From: JAXHUM01 sp034189325
Lineage (GTDB): Bacteria; Desulfobacterota; DSM-4660; Desulfatiglandales; Desulfatiglandaceae
Length of the DNA stretch: 64,000 bases
Direction: 5' to 3'
Assembly: GCA_034189325.1 (NCBI GenBank)
Contig: JAXHUM010000015.1
Location: 30,394-94,393 of the forward strand
The position numbers were made by a program, and so were the translations under genes. Under the pieces are notes generated by a model, which was not told the DNA's origin, searched no databases, and saw nothing but the letters and a program-made list of their open reading frames with translations. Numbering within the stretch: position 1 is the first letter of the stretch; every line of letters begins with the position of its first letter. Positions 17,741-26,800 of the stretch are shown here, in pieces.

Positions 17741-19027
17741 TCAAACAACAGGGAGACAAATTGTAAAAACAGTCTCCCGGTTCACCAAGCTCTTAACGTG
17801 GATGCTACCTCCATGATCTCTAACGATGCCGTAACAGAGAGACAACCCGAGACCAGTGGACGCCTCTCTTGTCGTGAAGAAAGGATCAAAGACTCTGTTG
17901 ATATGTTCAGGGGAGATACCATGGCCGGTGTCCTGGAATACAATCTCAATGAAGTGGGGCTTGTTCCATGACCTCATATTCTCGGCCGGCCCCCTTGTTG
18001 AAATATGAATGGTGCCTCCCTCACACATCGCCTCCTCAGAATTGGACAGGAGATTATGCAGCACCTGCAATAATCTATCCTGGTCTCCAATAATCAAAGG
18101 CAGGCTCCGGTCAAGTTTCTTTGTGATACGAATATGCCGAAACCGATACTCCTGCTCTATCCGGGAGGCTGCTTTGTCAATCAGTATGTTTATGTCCAGA
18201 CTCTCTCTTTTCGGTTCGGTATCCTGAGAAAACTCCAGAAGACCCTTGACCACATTGGAAATCCGACGAGACTGATCCATCATTGTATGGAGATATTTCA
18301 AGGCACGGCGATTCAGGCTTTTATCCATCATCATCAATTGAAGACAGACAGAGATGCTGTTGAGGGGATTCAATATTTCATGTGAGGCCCCACGAGTCAA
18401 ACCTCCAAGAGATGTCAATTTTTCAGCCTGGACCAGCTGCCCCTGCGCTTTTTTCAATGACTCATGCTCTTCTTTCAGTTCTTCATACAAAACGGTATTT
18501 TCCATTACCAGTGAGCACTGCTTGGCCAACATTCCAAGAAGTTTCAGGTTCTCTTGTGTTACTGAACCCTGCTCTATAGGGGTAAGGACAAGGACAACGC
18601 CGAGAGTTCGCCTTTTTGTTGAAAGAGGCAACATGATGATCGTCTTCCGATTTTTGAAGATCACGGAGGGGACAATGGCAGGCTCTCTTCTCCGTATGAT
18701 CCAGGGAAACATACCGTTTTGTATCTGAAATTCGACTTCGTTTTCGCACATTAAGCCCTGATCGCCAGGCAAGACGCTTTCAAGGGTAAACTCATGGGAT
18801 TGTTCGTCGACAACAAACAGGGCGCAAGCATCCATAGTTATGAGATTTTCGGCATGATCCAAGAAGATACTCCATATGTCATGAAGATCAGAAGGGATGG
18901 CTATTTTGTCTTGAAACCGGTAGAGTCGCTCCATCTTCTCTGACGAATCCACAAGTGCTTTGAAACGCTTTTCCAGTCTTGCCAGTCGTCCAAGCTCCCC
19001 TGTTGATGTTTGATGGAATTCAGGCAT
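17741..19027 (-). CDS. GAF-domain sensor histidine kinase
   Basis: 428 residues. A coiled start leads to a GAF domain at about 45-195 (MDACALFVVDE; IIMLPLSTKRRTLGVVLVL), a short coiled coil (YEELKEEHESLKKAQGQLVQAEK), HisKA with phospho-His in RGASHEILNPLNS, and HATPase (NLLSNSEEAMCEGG; DTGHGI; STGLGLSL). No transmembrane segment and no receiver, so it is a cytoplasmic kinase likely to signal to a separate receiver, for example the one at 20.3 kb. Ten bases separate it from the HDOD gene upstream. Confidence 0.93.
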   Translation of the reverse strand: MPEFHQTSTGELGRLARLEKRFKALVDSSEKMERLYRFQDKIAIPSDLHDIWSIFLDHAENLITMDACALFVVDEQSHEFTLESVLPGDQGLMCENEVEFQIQNGMFPWIIRRREPAIVPSVIFKNRKTIIMLPLSTKRRTLGVVLVLTPIEQGSVTQENLKLLGMLAKQCSLVMENTVLYEELKEEHESLKKAQGQLVQAEKLTSLGGLTRGASHEILNPLNSISVCLQLMMMDKSLNRRALKYLHTMMDQSRRISNVVKGLLEFSQDTEPKRESLDINILIDKAASRIEQEYRFRHIRITKKLDRSLPLIIGDQDRLLQVLHNLLSNSEEAMCEGGTIHISTRGPAENMRSWNKPHFIEIVFQDTGHGISPEHINRVFDPFFTTREASTGLGLSLCYGIVRDHGGSIHVKSLVNRETVFTICLPVV

Positions 19028-19037
19028 GGTATAAGGC

Positions 19038-19898
19038 TCATGGACAAGAAAGAGTCCTGAATGAACTCAATTCTTCATATTCGGTCTCCATATTATCCAT
19101 AATCGGATCAATGGAACTCCGTGTCAGGGATAGGGCATCCCAGGCATTCTTCTCTAGCGGGGGAATTTTATTATCTCCTCCTGATCCCATGCAAAGGGCC
19201 CTGCAAAGGATGTCAGCAAGATGAACGATGGAGGCCGCCTTAAAAAATTCCCCGGCCAGTCGCGGCTGATGGTGATGGGCAATGGCAGAAACCAGTTTTG
19301 GGGGCAAGTTCCATCGCTTTGCGAGGAGTTCGCCGACCTGAGCGTGGTTATATCCCAAGGCATAGTCTTCCGCCGCAACAATAGGAATGTTCTTATGGCT
19401 CACTATGGTCAGGACTTTTGCAAAATCATCACGGAGGTATATCATCTCGACGATTTTTCCGATATCGTGTAAGAGACCTGCGACAAAGAGTTCTTCTACC
19501 TTTTCACATAGGAGATAACTGCCTATGGCCTTGGCCCCCACGGCACATCCTAAGGAATGGTCCCACAGCTCTTCCTGGCTCAAGGAATCTCTGGCGCCTC
19601 CTTTTATAAATATGTCAAACACGGAAGTGGTTAATAAAAGATTTCTGATGGCGTCAAAGCCAAGGAGTATAACAGCCTCGGTAACGGTCGAGATACGTTG
19701 GGGAAAACCATAGAAGGCGGAATTCACAAGTCTCAAGAGTCTTGCCGTCAGTATCTGGTCGTCCGTAATGACTTCTGCCAGGTCCTTGGCTGAAGATTGA
19801 GGGTTATTTATGGTCTCAGTGATCTTGAAGATAGTCCTGGATAAAGTGGGAAGATCTTCAACATTCGCAATAATTCTCTTAATATTAATAGACGTCAT
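19038..19898 (-). CDS. HDOD domain protein (second)
   Basis: 286 residues dominated by an HDOD domain: DLAEVITDDQILTARLLRLVNSA, GLLHDIGKIVEMIYL, and AIAHHHQPR. It is related in layout to the protein at 9.4-10.2 kb but not a recent duplicate. It precedes the GAF kinase gene by 10 bp, so the two are probably co-translated. The role is inferred as a signalling adaptor. Confidence 0.9.
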   Translation of the reverse strand: MTSINIKRIIANVEDLPTLSRTIFKITETINNPQSSAKDLAEVITDDQILTARLLRLVNSAFYGFPQRISTVTEAVILLGFDAIRNLLLTTSVFDIFIKGGARDSLSQEELWDHSLGCAVGAKAIGSYLLCEKVEELFVAGLLHDIGKIVEMIYLRDDFAKVLTIVSHKNIPIVAAEDYALGYNHAQVGELLAKRWNLPPKLVSAIAHHHQPRLAGEFFKAASIVHLADILCRALCMGSGGDNKIPPLEKNAWDALSLTRSSIDPIMDNMETEYEELSSFRTLSCP

Positions 19899-19970
19899 AT
19901 GAGTCGTTTGTATCTGTTTTTGAGATTATGCGACATCCGAAGTCGATTCCCTCAGTCTTTATGCTTTGTC

Positions 19971-20312
19971 TCAAGATTCCTGTTTTTTTCCTCGGAGTCT
20001 TTTTTCCAATCGCTTTCCAGCGGCCTGCATAATTGCCCTCATATTAGGATCATCCGAGACGTCTGAGAATTGCACGCTGAGCCTATTGGCGATGCTTGAT
20101 CTGTCTTCGGCCTGTGGAGGCCTTTTGTTACACTCAGGGCTTCCGCAAGCGCCCAGTACGGCAACTTCAGTGACGCCCCAGGTCTTTAATATCCAAAGGT
20201 CCTTTTGAGTGAGCATGGTCCCTTCTTGGAGCAACGGCATACGGTTGAAATTGTACACCGGTTCGGCAACGATCATCCCTGGCTTGAGGTCTTTGAATCG
20301 AAGTATTTCCAT
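19971..20312 (-). CDS. Small protein like the N-terminal domain of HD-GYP proteins
   Basis: 113 residues. The N-terminal 50 residues (DLKPGMIVAEPVYN... LLQEGTMLTQKDLWILKTWGV) match the short beta-rich domain that often precedes HD-GYP phosphodiesterase domains. Here it stands alone with a basic C-terminus and three cysteines (ACGSPECNKR) that could bind a metal. No catalytic domain follows. It lies between a receiver gene and an HDOD gene on one strand, suggesting a split-signalling module; the function is not known. Confidence 0.72.
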   Translation of the reverse strand: MEILRFKDLKPGMIVAEPVYNFNRMPLLQEGTMLTQKDLWILKTWGVTEVAVLGACGSPECNKRPPQAEDRSSIANRLSVQFSDVSDDPNMRAIMQAAGKRLEKRLRGKKQES

Positions 20313-20320
20313 AAAAGAAC

Positions 20321-20683
20321 TCAGACGCTTTTGTTCGCGAATCGCATTAATGTGTCATCTATCTGTCCAAGATCAAGAGGTTTTTCTAGATACTTATCGG
20401 CTCCCGTCCTAAGGGCCTTCTGGACAGTGGCTTCGTCCGCAAAGGCCGACATCATAATAATCCCCGTGTCCGGGTCTTTTTTTCGAATCCTGCTGAGGAC
20501 CTCCAAGCCGTCAATACCAGGCATTTTAATATCGAGGAGAACCATATCGGGCTTGCTTCTGTTATACTGGGCCAGCGCCTCTTCCCCGCTTTCCACGGTA
20601 GTGACTTCATATCCTTTGAATGATAAATACTCATTTAACAGCATGCATATTGCTGTTTCATCGTCTACCACTAATATCTTCAT
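20321..20683 (-). CDS. Single-domain response regulator
   Basis: 120 residues from the ATG at 20683. Receiver only: VVDDETAI, MVLLDIKMPGIDG (phospho-Asp), MSAFAD, KPL. It heads the upstream part of the - strand chemosensory run and lies nine bases from the next gene. A sigma-28-like promoter is located about 60 bases upstream, divergent from the flagellin promoter, so it is likely expressed with late flagellar genes. Confidence 0.9.
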   Translation of the reverse strand: MKILVVDDETAICMLLNEYLSFKGYEVTTVESGEEALAQYNRSKPDMVLLDIKMPGIDGLEVLSRIRKKDPDTGIIMMSAFADEATVQKALRTGADKYLEKPLDLGQIDDTLMRFANKSV

Positions 20684-20742
20684 CGCTTGCAAGCCTCAAG
20701 GCATATAAAGTTAGGCTTCTACCGCCGTTGTCCGTCTATATA

Positions 20743-20769
20743 TTATCGGAAAACCGATCAAAATCTTGA
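20743..20769 (-). promoter_or_regulatory. Sigma-28-like promoter for the 20.3-kb receiver
   Basis: On the - strand: TCAAGATT, 11 bases, TCCGATAA. This matches 6 of 8 and 7 of 8 consensus positions at the exact spacing. It faces away from the flagellin promoter, about 190 bp distant. Confidence 0.6.
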
Positions 20770-20959
20770 GAGGTTTTTTGCCTACACCGGAATTAAGTGA
20801 TGATTCTTCAGCAGGGGGCTATCAGCCTAATGAGCACAACATTTTTGCAATGATACGTTTTCACTTGTTAGCAGATTTTTTGGTGCAACATAATATATCG
20901 ATTTTCCGCAACTAAATGCCAATGGCTGAGGTCTGATCGTTTAATTTGGGCAAAAAACC

Positions 20960-20986
20960 TTAAGTTTTGAGAAAAATCTCCGATAA
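20960..20986 (+). promoter_or_regulatory. Sigma-28-type flagellin promoter
   Basis: TTAAGTTT, 11 bases, TCCGATAA: 7 of 8 matches in each half and canonical spacing. Transcription from here would give a flagellin leader of roughly 145 bases that contains two hairpins. Confidence 0.78.
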
Positions 20987-21066
20987 ATTTCTTGAAGGCA
21001 CACGGAATAGCGGTCAGGGAAGGAGGGAGGAGGTTTGAGTAATGACCAACGAGGGCCTTGGAAAAA

Positions 21067-21114
21067 GCCGGTTTTATCGGCGATACAATTTAACTCTCGG
21101 CAAGAATGCCGAGA
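21067..21114 (+). promoter_or_regulatory. Two hairpins in the flagellin 5' leader
   Basis: Hairpin one pairs GCCG (21067-21070) with CGGC (21078-21081). Hairpin two pairs TCTCGGC (21095-21101) with GCCGAGA (21108-21114) around a six-base loop. Both lie upstream of the ribosome-binding site (AAAAGGAG). FlbT in Caulobacter acts on a flagellin mRNA leader, and flbT is encoded in this operon, so these are candidate targets (inference). Confidence 0.5.
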
Positions 21115-21140
21115 CAAAAGCCTAGAAAAGGAGAAATATT

Positions 21141-21980
21141 ATGGCAGTCGGAAGTATAACATTGACAAGTGGAATGAGGGCCAACCTTTTTGCTCTCCAG
21201 TCAACGCAAACCTTAATGGAAAAAACCCAAAATCGTTTGGCCACCGGCAAGGAAGTCAACAGCGCACTGGACGACCCGATCAACTTTTTCGCGGCCCAGG
21301 GCCATGTACAGCGGGCAGGGGATCTTGCCTTTAGAAAGGATGAGATGGGAGAAGGGATCCAGACAATCAAGGCAGCTGATGCCGGTATTTCAGCCATTAC
21401 CGACCTGATCGCGTCTGCCAAATCGCTTGCCCAATCCGCACTTTCGGCCGAGTCAACCACGGAAATAAATGATCTCGAGACCCAGTATAATACCTTACTG
21501 GATCAGATAGACACCCTGGCTGAGGACTCGGGGTACAAAGGCGTTAACCTCCTGGGCGGCACCACTCAGACCTTGAATGTGAATTTCGATGAGAACGGCG
21601 ATTCATCCATCACTGTGACGGGATTTGACGGATCAGCGTCCGGTTTAAGCCTGGCGGATGTTGCTGAAAATGACTGGAATAGCAGTGGTTCAGGTTCTAC
21701 AAGTGATATCAATGCTGATATTGCCCTGCTCGATGCAGCCAGGACAACTCTCAGGTCTAATGCAAAAACCTTGTCCTCACAGTTGAGCACAATTACAATC
21801 CGTCAGGATTTTACAACCAAGATGATGAATACTCTTCAGGATGGGGCTGCGAACCTTACCAACGCCGACCTCAACGAGGAGGGAGCAAACATGCTGATGC
21901 TCCAGACGCGCCAGGCACTGGGTACGACCTCATTGTCCTTGGCATCACAGGCTGCGCAGTCAGTCCTTAGACTGTTCTAG
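21141..21980 (+). CDS. fliC: Flagellin
   Basis: 279 residues, short because it lacks an extended D2/D3 region. The N-terminal D0/D1 helices (RANLFALQSTQTLMEKTQNR, LATGKEVNSALDDP) and the C-terminal D1/D0 helix ending LASQAAQSVLRLF are both typical and would pack in the filament core. The small central section (about 150-195) is rich in Ser, Gly and Asp, giving potential O-glycosylation sites. It is exported by the flagellar type III system, so no signal peptide. Strong ribosome-binding site AAAAGGAG. It is followed by flbT/flaF regulators, with a giant glycosyltransferase convergent downstream. Confidence 0.95.
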   Translation: MAVGSITLTSGMRANLFALQSTQTLMEKTQNRLATGKEVNSALDDPINFFAAQGHVQRAGDLAFRKDEMGEGIQTIKAADAGISAITDLIASAKSLAQSALSAESTTEINDLETQYNTLLDQIDTLAEDSGYKGVNLLGGTTQTLNVNFDENGDSSITVTGFDGSASGLSLADVAENDWNSSGSGSTSDINADIALLDAARTTLRSNAKTLSSQLSTITIRQDFTTKMMNTLQDGAANLTNADLNEEGANMLMLQTRQALGTTSLSLASQAAQSVLRLF

Positions 21981-22022
21981 GCGTAGCACAGAAGTCTACT
22001 ATGGCCTTCTGATCTCTATTTT

Positions 22023-22055
22023 GGTAGGGAGGGGAGATTTTCTCCTCTTCCTACC
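22023..22055 (+). other. Strong intercistronic hairpin after flagellin
   Basis: A 15-bp stem (22023-22037 with 22041-22055, two G-U pairs) closed by a three-base loop, without a following T tract. It sits between the flagellin stop and the next ribosome-binding site. Likely stabilises flagellin mRNA 3' ends or limits read-through into the regulators; it is not a classical terminator. Confidence 0.7.
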
Positions 22056-22078
22056 ATTGCCATTCAGGAGGTGAGACC

Positions 22079-22837
22079 ATGCAGATATCAGACATTAACA
22101 ACTCTATGAACCTGTTGAACAACCGTGAGAGCGTTGGGATCCGAGTTGTTGACAGGGTTGGGAATGATTCCAATCAGACGAAGAAGACTGATCGGCCGAA
22201 AAAGTCGGAAAACCTTTCTCTCAAGTCTCGTCAAATGGGTTCCATGAAGATTAACCTGAATGAGGTTGCCAGGAAAAAAGGTGAGACAGCAGAAAAAACT
22301 GCCCAGATGGAAAGTTACATTGAGAGGATGAAAGCGGATTTGGAAAAAATTACAAAAAGCTTCCCTCCTTTTCTGCCCGGTAGTGAAGAAAGAATCAAGA
22401 GACTGAGGAGCTTCCAATCCTTTCGGAGACTTATAGACGAGCTGACCATTCCTCCAAAACGTGATTTTGATCAAATGATGGTATCCTCGGTGCAAAGGGA
22501 TGTATCAGAGGTCCGAGCAGGTGAAGGGCTTAAGATTCCGGAACTTGGAGAAAAGGCGACAGATAGGGATATTCAGTTTGCATCGGAACAGCTTGATAAG
22601 GCCAAGGCATGGCTTGACGAGTCACATGCCGATATTGAGGAAGAGATGTCTTTTATGATAAGGCATTTTGAGCAACAGACGCAAGAGATCTTGGAAATCA
22701 ATATGAGTGATGCTGAGGCGGTGGCCGATAGGGACAATGAAGCGGAAGAGGAAAGCCGGTCAACGAGATATGCCTTGGCGCTGAGGCCGGGCATGAGCCT
22801 GACCGAGGCACAATCACAGTTGCTTTTATTGATATAA
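22079..22837 (+). CDS. Unknown flagellin-operon protein
   Basis: 252 residues of no family I recognise. The first 60 residues are polar and probably disordered. Then come helical segments, a tract with FPPFLPGSEERIKRLRSFQS that looks constrained, and a C-terminal acidic region ending in a hydrophobic tail (SQLLLLI). Good ribosome-binding site (CAGGAGGTGAG). Between flagellin and flbT, so a role in flagellin handling, as a chaperone or regulator, is suggested by context only. No signal peptide or transmembrane segment. Confidence 0.75.
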   Translation: MQISDINNSMNLLNNRESVGIRVVDRVGNDSNQTKKTDRPKKSENLSLKSRQMGSMKINLNEVARKKGETAEKTAQMESYIERMKADLEKITKSFPPFLPGSEERIKRLRSFQSFRRLIDELTIPPKRDFDQMMVSSVQRDVSEVRAGEGLKIPELGEKATDRDIQFASEQLDKAKAWLDESHADIEEEMSFMIRHFEQQTQEILEINMSDAEAVADRDNEAEEESRSTRYALALRPGMSLTEAQSQLLLLI

Positions 22838-22896
22838 TTGGATGGCCTTTTCACCATGCATTTTGACCTGATGAACTATCACATGAACCGTGAACC

Positions 22897-23283
22897 ATGG
22901 CCCTGAAAATCACATTGAGACCTCATGAAAGAGTCATCATCAGCGGCGCCGTGATCACCAATGGAAACCGGACAGCCGACTTGTGCATCGATAACAAGGT
23001 GCCTGTTTTAAGGGAGAAGGATATTCTCAAAGAGCATGAGGCGGATTCACCGGCACGAAGGATCTATTTGGTGATCCAGCTCATGTATATTGACCCGGAC
23101 AACCTGGTCATTCATCATAATACTTACTGGACGCTGATCCGAGATTTTATCAAGGCGGCGCCCAGCACTCTCGGTCTTATTGATGAGATCAGCGAACATA
23201 TTCTGAGCGGCCGCTACTATAAGGCGCTCAAACGAGCAAAAAAACTTACTGATTATGAAGAGGAGGCCCTTAGTCGTGTATAA
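22897..23283 (+). CDS. flbT: Flagellin expression regulator FlbT
   Basis: 128 residues matching FlbT: LKITLRPHERVIISGAVITN near the start, then RIYLVIQLMYID and a C-terminal helix GRYYKALKRAKKL. FlbT is best known in alphaproteobacteria, where it controls flagellin translation through the mRNA leader. The gene overlaps flaF by eight bases. Its position in a flagellin operon with structured leader hairpins fits the same role. Confidence 0.92.
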   Translation: MALKITLRPHERVIISGAVITNGNRTADLCIDNKVPVLREKDILKEHEADSPARRIYLVIQLMYIDPDNLVIHHNTYWTLIRDFIKAAPSTLGLIDEISEHILSGRYYKALKRAKKLTDYEEEALSRV

Positions 23284-23653
23284 AAATCCCTTGGAAGCAT
23301 ATGAGAAAGTCAATAAGGCAACAATGTCCGGCCGTGATGTGGAGGCGGCAGTCCTCACAAAGGCGGCGCTGAAGCTTAAGGCGTGTCAGGACGATTGGGA
23401 CGCCGAAGATCGCGCTGCAAAGTTAGATGATGCTCTGAGGTTTAACCAGAAGGTATGGAGTGTTTTTCAAGGGGAGTTGGCCGAAAAGGATAATCCTCTA
23501 CCGATCCAGATCAAGGAAAATCTCTTTCGTTTGGGGGCCTTTGTTGACCGGCGCATTTTTGAGACAATGAGTTTTCCATCTCCTGAAAAGCTGACTGCAG
23601 TGATCAATATTAATCACAACATCGCGGCAGGCCTGAGAGGGTCCGGCGCTTGA
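23276..23653 (+). CDS. flaF: Flagellar biosynthesis regulator FlaF
   Basis: 125 residues from a GTG at 23276, chosen because GGAGG lies nine bases upstream and because the protein then starts at YKNPLEAYEKV, the usual FlaF N-terminus. An ATG at 23255 would place that site inside the gene. Motifs typical of FlaF include ALRFNQKVWSVFQGEL and LFRLGAFVDRR. FlaF promotes flagellin synthesis or secretion and opposes FlbT in Caulobacter. Eight-base overlap with flbT. Confidence 0.92.
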   Translation: MYKNPLEAYEKVNKATMSGRDVEAAVLTKAALKLKACQDDWDAEDRAAKLDDALRFNQKVWSVFQGELAEKDNPLPIQIKENLFRLGAFVDRRIFETMSFPSPEKLTAVININHNIAAGLRGSGA

Positions 23654-23701
23654 GCATAACGAGCCCTAAACTAAAAAACCTGGAGATATGTTAAGATTAC
23701 A

Positions 23702-23724
23702 GGGGATGATCAAATCCCCGTTTT
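23702..23724 (+). terminator. Probable terminator of the flagellin operon
   Basis: GGGGAT (23702-23707) pairs with ATCCCC (23714-23719) across a six-base loop and is followed by GTTTT. It lies about 50 bases after flaF and before the convergent glycosyltransferase gene. The stem is short, so it is a modest terminator. Confidence 0.55.
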
Positions 23725-23836
23725 AACTTCCCCAGGTCCCATGCCCCGTTGCAGAATTGGATTATCGACTTCTAGAGAGTTACTTGAAATCCCCCAAAGA
23801 AATAGGGTTGAAAGTTTGTCAATGCGGGCTCCATAT

Positions 23837-26800
23837 TTACTGTAAAGCCCCATAGACAGATGGATTTGGCGACTCTTTGCGTACCGTCCCAAAGCCGGAA
23901 TTGGAGGACCCCGACAAAGTTGTTTTTGTCCAGGTCTGGAAAAGCTGGTCGTATAATTTTATAACATCAGGATTTGAATATTTTGCACCGACTGCGGTTT
24001 TCAGGAGGGACATAGCGTAATCAGCCTTCTGAGCGGCGACCAGCTTTTCGGCAAAGGTATGACATGCAACGGCAAGACCAAGCCGGCCAGTGGTTGATTC
24101 AAGCTCTGAAAAGATCCTCAATCCTTCTGATTGTGTGCCGGCGCAGCAATAGGCAACTGCGAGGAGGAACCGAGCCGAAAGGTAGTCGGGATCCTGTTCG
24201 AGCGCTCGCTGAAGGAGCGTGATAGTCTGATCCACATTCCCGCAGTAGAATTCACAAAGGGCATAATTATGAAGGGCCTCCTTCATCTGAGGTGCTATAT
24301 GAGCGGCCTGTTGGGCTGTTTCTCTTGCCTCCTCGTAGCGGTTAAGCTTCAGGTACAAAGTGGCCATGTTCACAAGGGCAATGGCGGCATTGGGTTGGAG
24401 TGTGAGAAGCCGTTGCCATAATTCGATCGCTTCGGTCTCCTTTCCGATCGTTTCCGCTTGGACTGCAAGCTCGCGAATAGCATCGATATCCCCTCCCAAT
24501 TCATCGAGTTTTTTCCTGCCCAGTTCGTAATAGGCTGCGCACTTTTTGTCTCCCTTCTCTTCGTTCAATTTTCCATAGTGATGGACGGGAACCTGGCACC
24601 TCTTGATTTCAAGCCCCTTTCTTCTCAGTGACGGCTCGACTTTTTCATGGATGGGGAATTCAAAACGGATGTCACCATTGTTGGGAAAAAGGCGGACCTT
24701 GTCACTGGGCATCCAGCCCATGGCCGCCTCTTCCTGAGCGTAATCTCCCTTATTGGGATGAAACCCGATAGTGTTGACCTGGTTAATATAATTTCGCGTA
24801 GTAAAAGAAAAGGCCACATGCCCGGCATGGGACCTCTTGATCAACTGCCTGAGTTGTTCGTGGTCTTGGGTTGAGATGACTTCATCCGCGTCCATAACAA
24901 GAATCCAATCGCCCGATGCCTTCTCAATAGCAGAATTCCGAGCGGTCGAGAAGTCGTCGTTCCATTCATAGTCAAAAACCTGTGCACCGAACACTTTGGC
25001 AATATCTTTTGTCTGGTCTTTTGATCCTGTATCAATCACTATGATTTCATCAACGACCGGCTTGAGGCTGGCAAGGCATTGGGCCAGATACTGCTCTTCA
25101 TCTTTTACAATCATGCATAAGGAGACAGAATAGCCTTTTTCAACGGCATCGATCGTTGTATAGGGGCCGACACGTTTTCGTACCTCAAGGGCCGCCCTAA
25201 GGAATCCCTCCTGCAAATCAAAAGACACCATGGCCTCTTCAATAACCTCCATGGCCTGACTATGTTTGGCCTGTTTTATCAAATCATCTATCAATAAGTG
25301 CTTAAGGCGCTTGTCACTGGGGTACAACGCAACGGCGTCCCTCAATATGGGTTCGGCTCTGTCAAAGCGGGAGAGGTCTGTAATGGCAGTATGGTAAAGA
25401 GTAACAACATCCGTAAGGATGGGCGAAAGGATGAATCCTCTCTCAAGAAGATCCAAGGCCTGGTCCGGTTCTCCTCCTTCCCATTTCAGGACGCCAAGAT
25501 TTGTATGGGGTTCACCAAAGCCGGGGTCGGATTCAATAGAACCTTTGAAAAGCATTTCTGCCTTGTCTTTATCACCCTGTCTATATGCCAGAATACCTTT
25601 CAGGTTCAAGGCTAATGAAGAATCAGGATCACAGGAAAGTATCTCTTCGGCATAGGCTCCGGCCTCAGGGTATTTTTCCAATCCTTCAAGGCAATAGGCC
25701 GTTAGTTCAAGCTTTCGTAAGTCTCCTTCACCTCCAGGCATCTCATTTAAAGCGTCAAGGGCATCTTGATATTGCCCATGCCTAAGAAGAAGTTCTGCAA
25801 GGGTTTGGTACAGACGCTTATCATCCGGTACCTGTCCAATGCCATCTATAAGGCTCTTCAAGGCAAGGTCCGCCTTATCCTGTTGATCAAGGCCGCGGGC
25901 TTTAGCGATTAAGCTTGGTACAAATGACTTGTTTTGAAAAGAGCTTTGGAAATCTGCAGAGACCCATTTAGTGGGTGGGGCGCTCTTCTTCATGGCAGTC
26001 TGTTCCTGACGATGAACAAAGACGTCTCCAGCTATGAGATTGGAGTAGCCCACTGATGCCGCTCTTAGAGAAAAATCTTCGGCAAATAGATCGTCAGAGT
26101 CCACCTCTTCGCTCAAGAGACCGATATGTTCCGTCAATTCGCGCTTGAAAAGCATGCAAAAACCTTCAGTTTTTAGGACAGAGACCCGGCGATAGCGATT
26201 TCTTTCTGTAAAAGATCTCGAAAATGCGTCGAGACGATCTATTGAATGGTCATCAGGCGACGGGATTTTTTGAATCCCCTTTGCTCTATTGGTCATGGGC
26301 GCAACAATACCTGCATCTTGAATTCTGTTTAAGCAGGAGAGCATTCCTGAAAGCCAGCCATCAAAGACAACGATATCAGGGGCTAACAGGACAACATAAT
26401 CGCCGACGGATCCTTTTATCCCCTCATTGTATATTTTGCCTGGTTGGACACTTCCATGCGAGTCGAAAAAACAATACCCTTTGTTCTGTCTGAGCGTTTC
26501 CTTTAACCATTTTGGTGCCTTGCCTTTAGGTATAGAGCTCACAAATACGATCTCAAATGTTTCAGGGGTATGCTTCTCAATGGCTCTAACGCAGTCACGC
26601 AGCTGCTTTTTGCTTTTCGGAACAGGGATAATGATCGACGTGGTAGCTTTACGGATGTCCTTTCCATGCTGGTTCTCAGGCCCTTGATCATACATTTCCT
26701 CTCGTGGGACAATCGAGGTCGGCTCAGCAATTGTAACCTCAGGTTTTGAATTCAGACAAATGGCCGTATCATGTTTAGGCCGGTTGTTTCTGTTTAAAAA

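Noticed and set aside
20995..21014. GGCAC...GC near the flagellin start, possible sigma-54 promoter
   Set aside because: Spacing between GG and GC is eleven, not ten, and the -12 box is poor, while a much better sigma-28 box lies just upstream.
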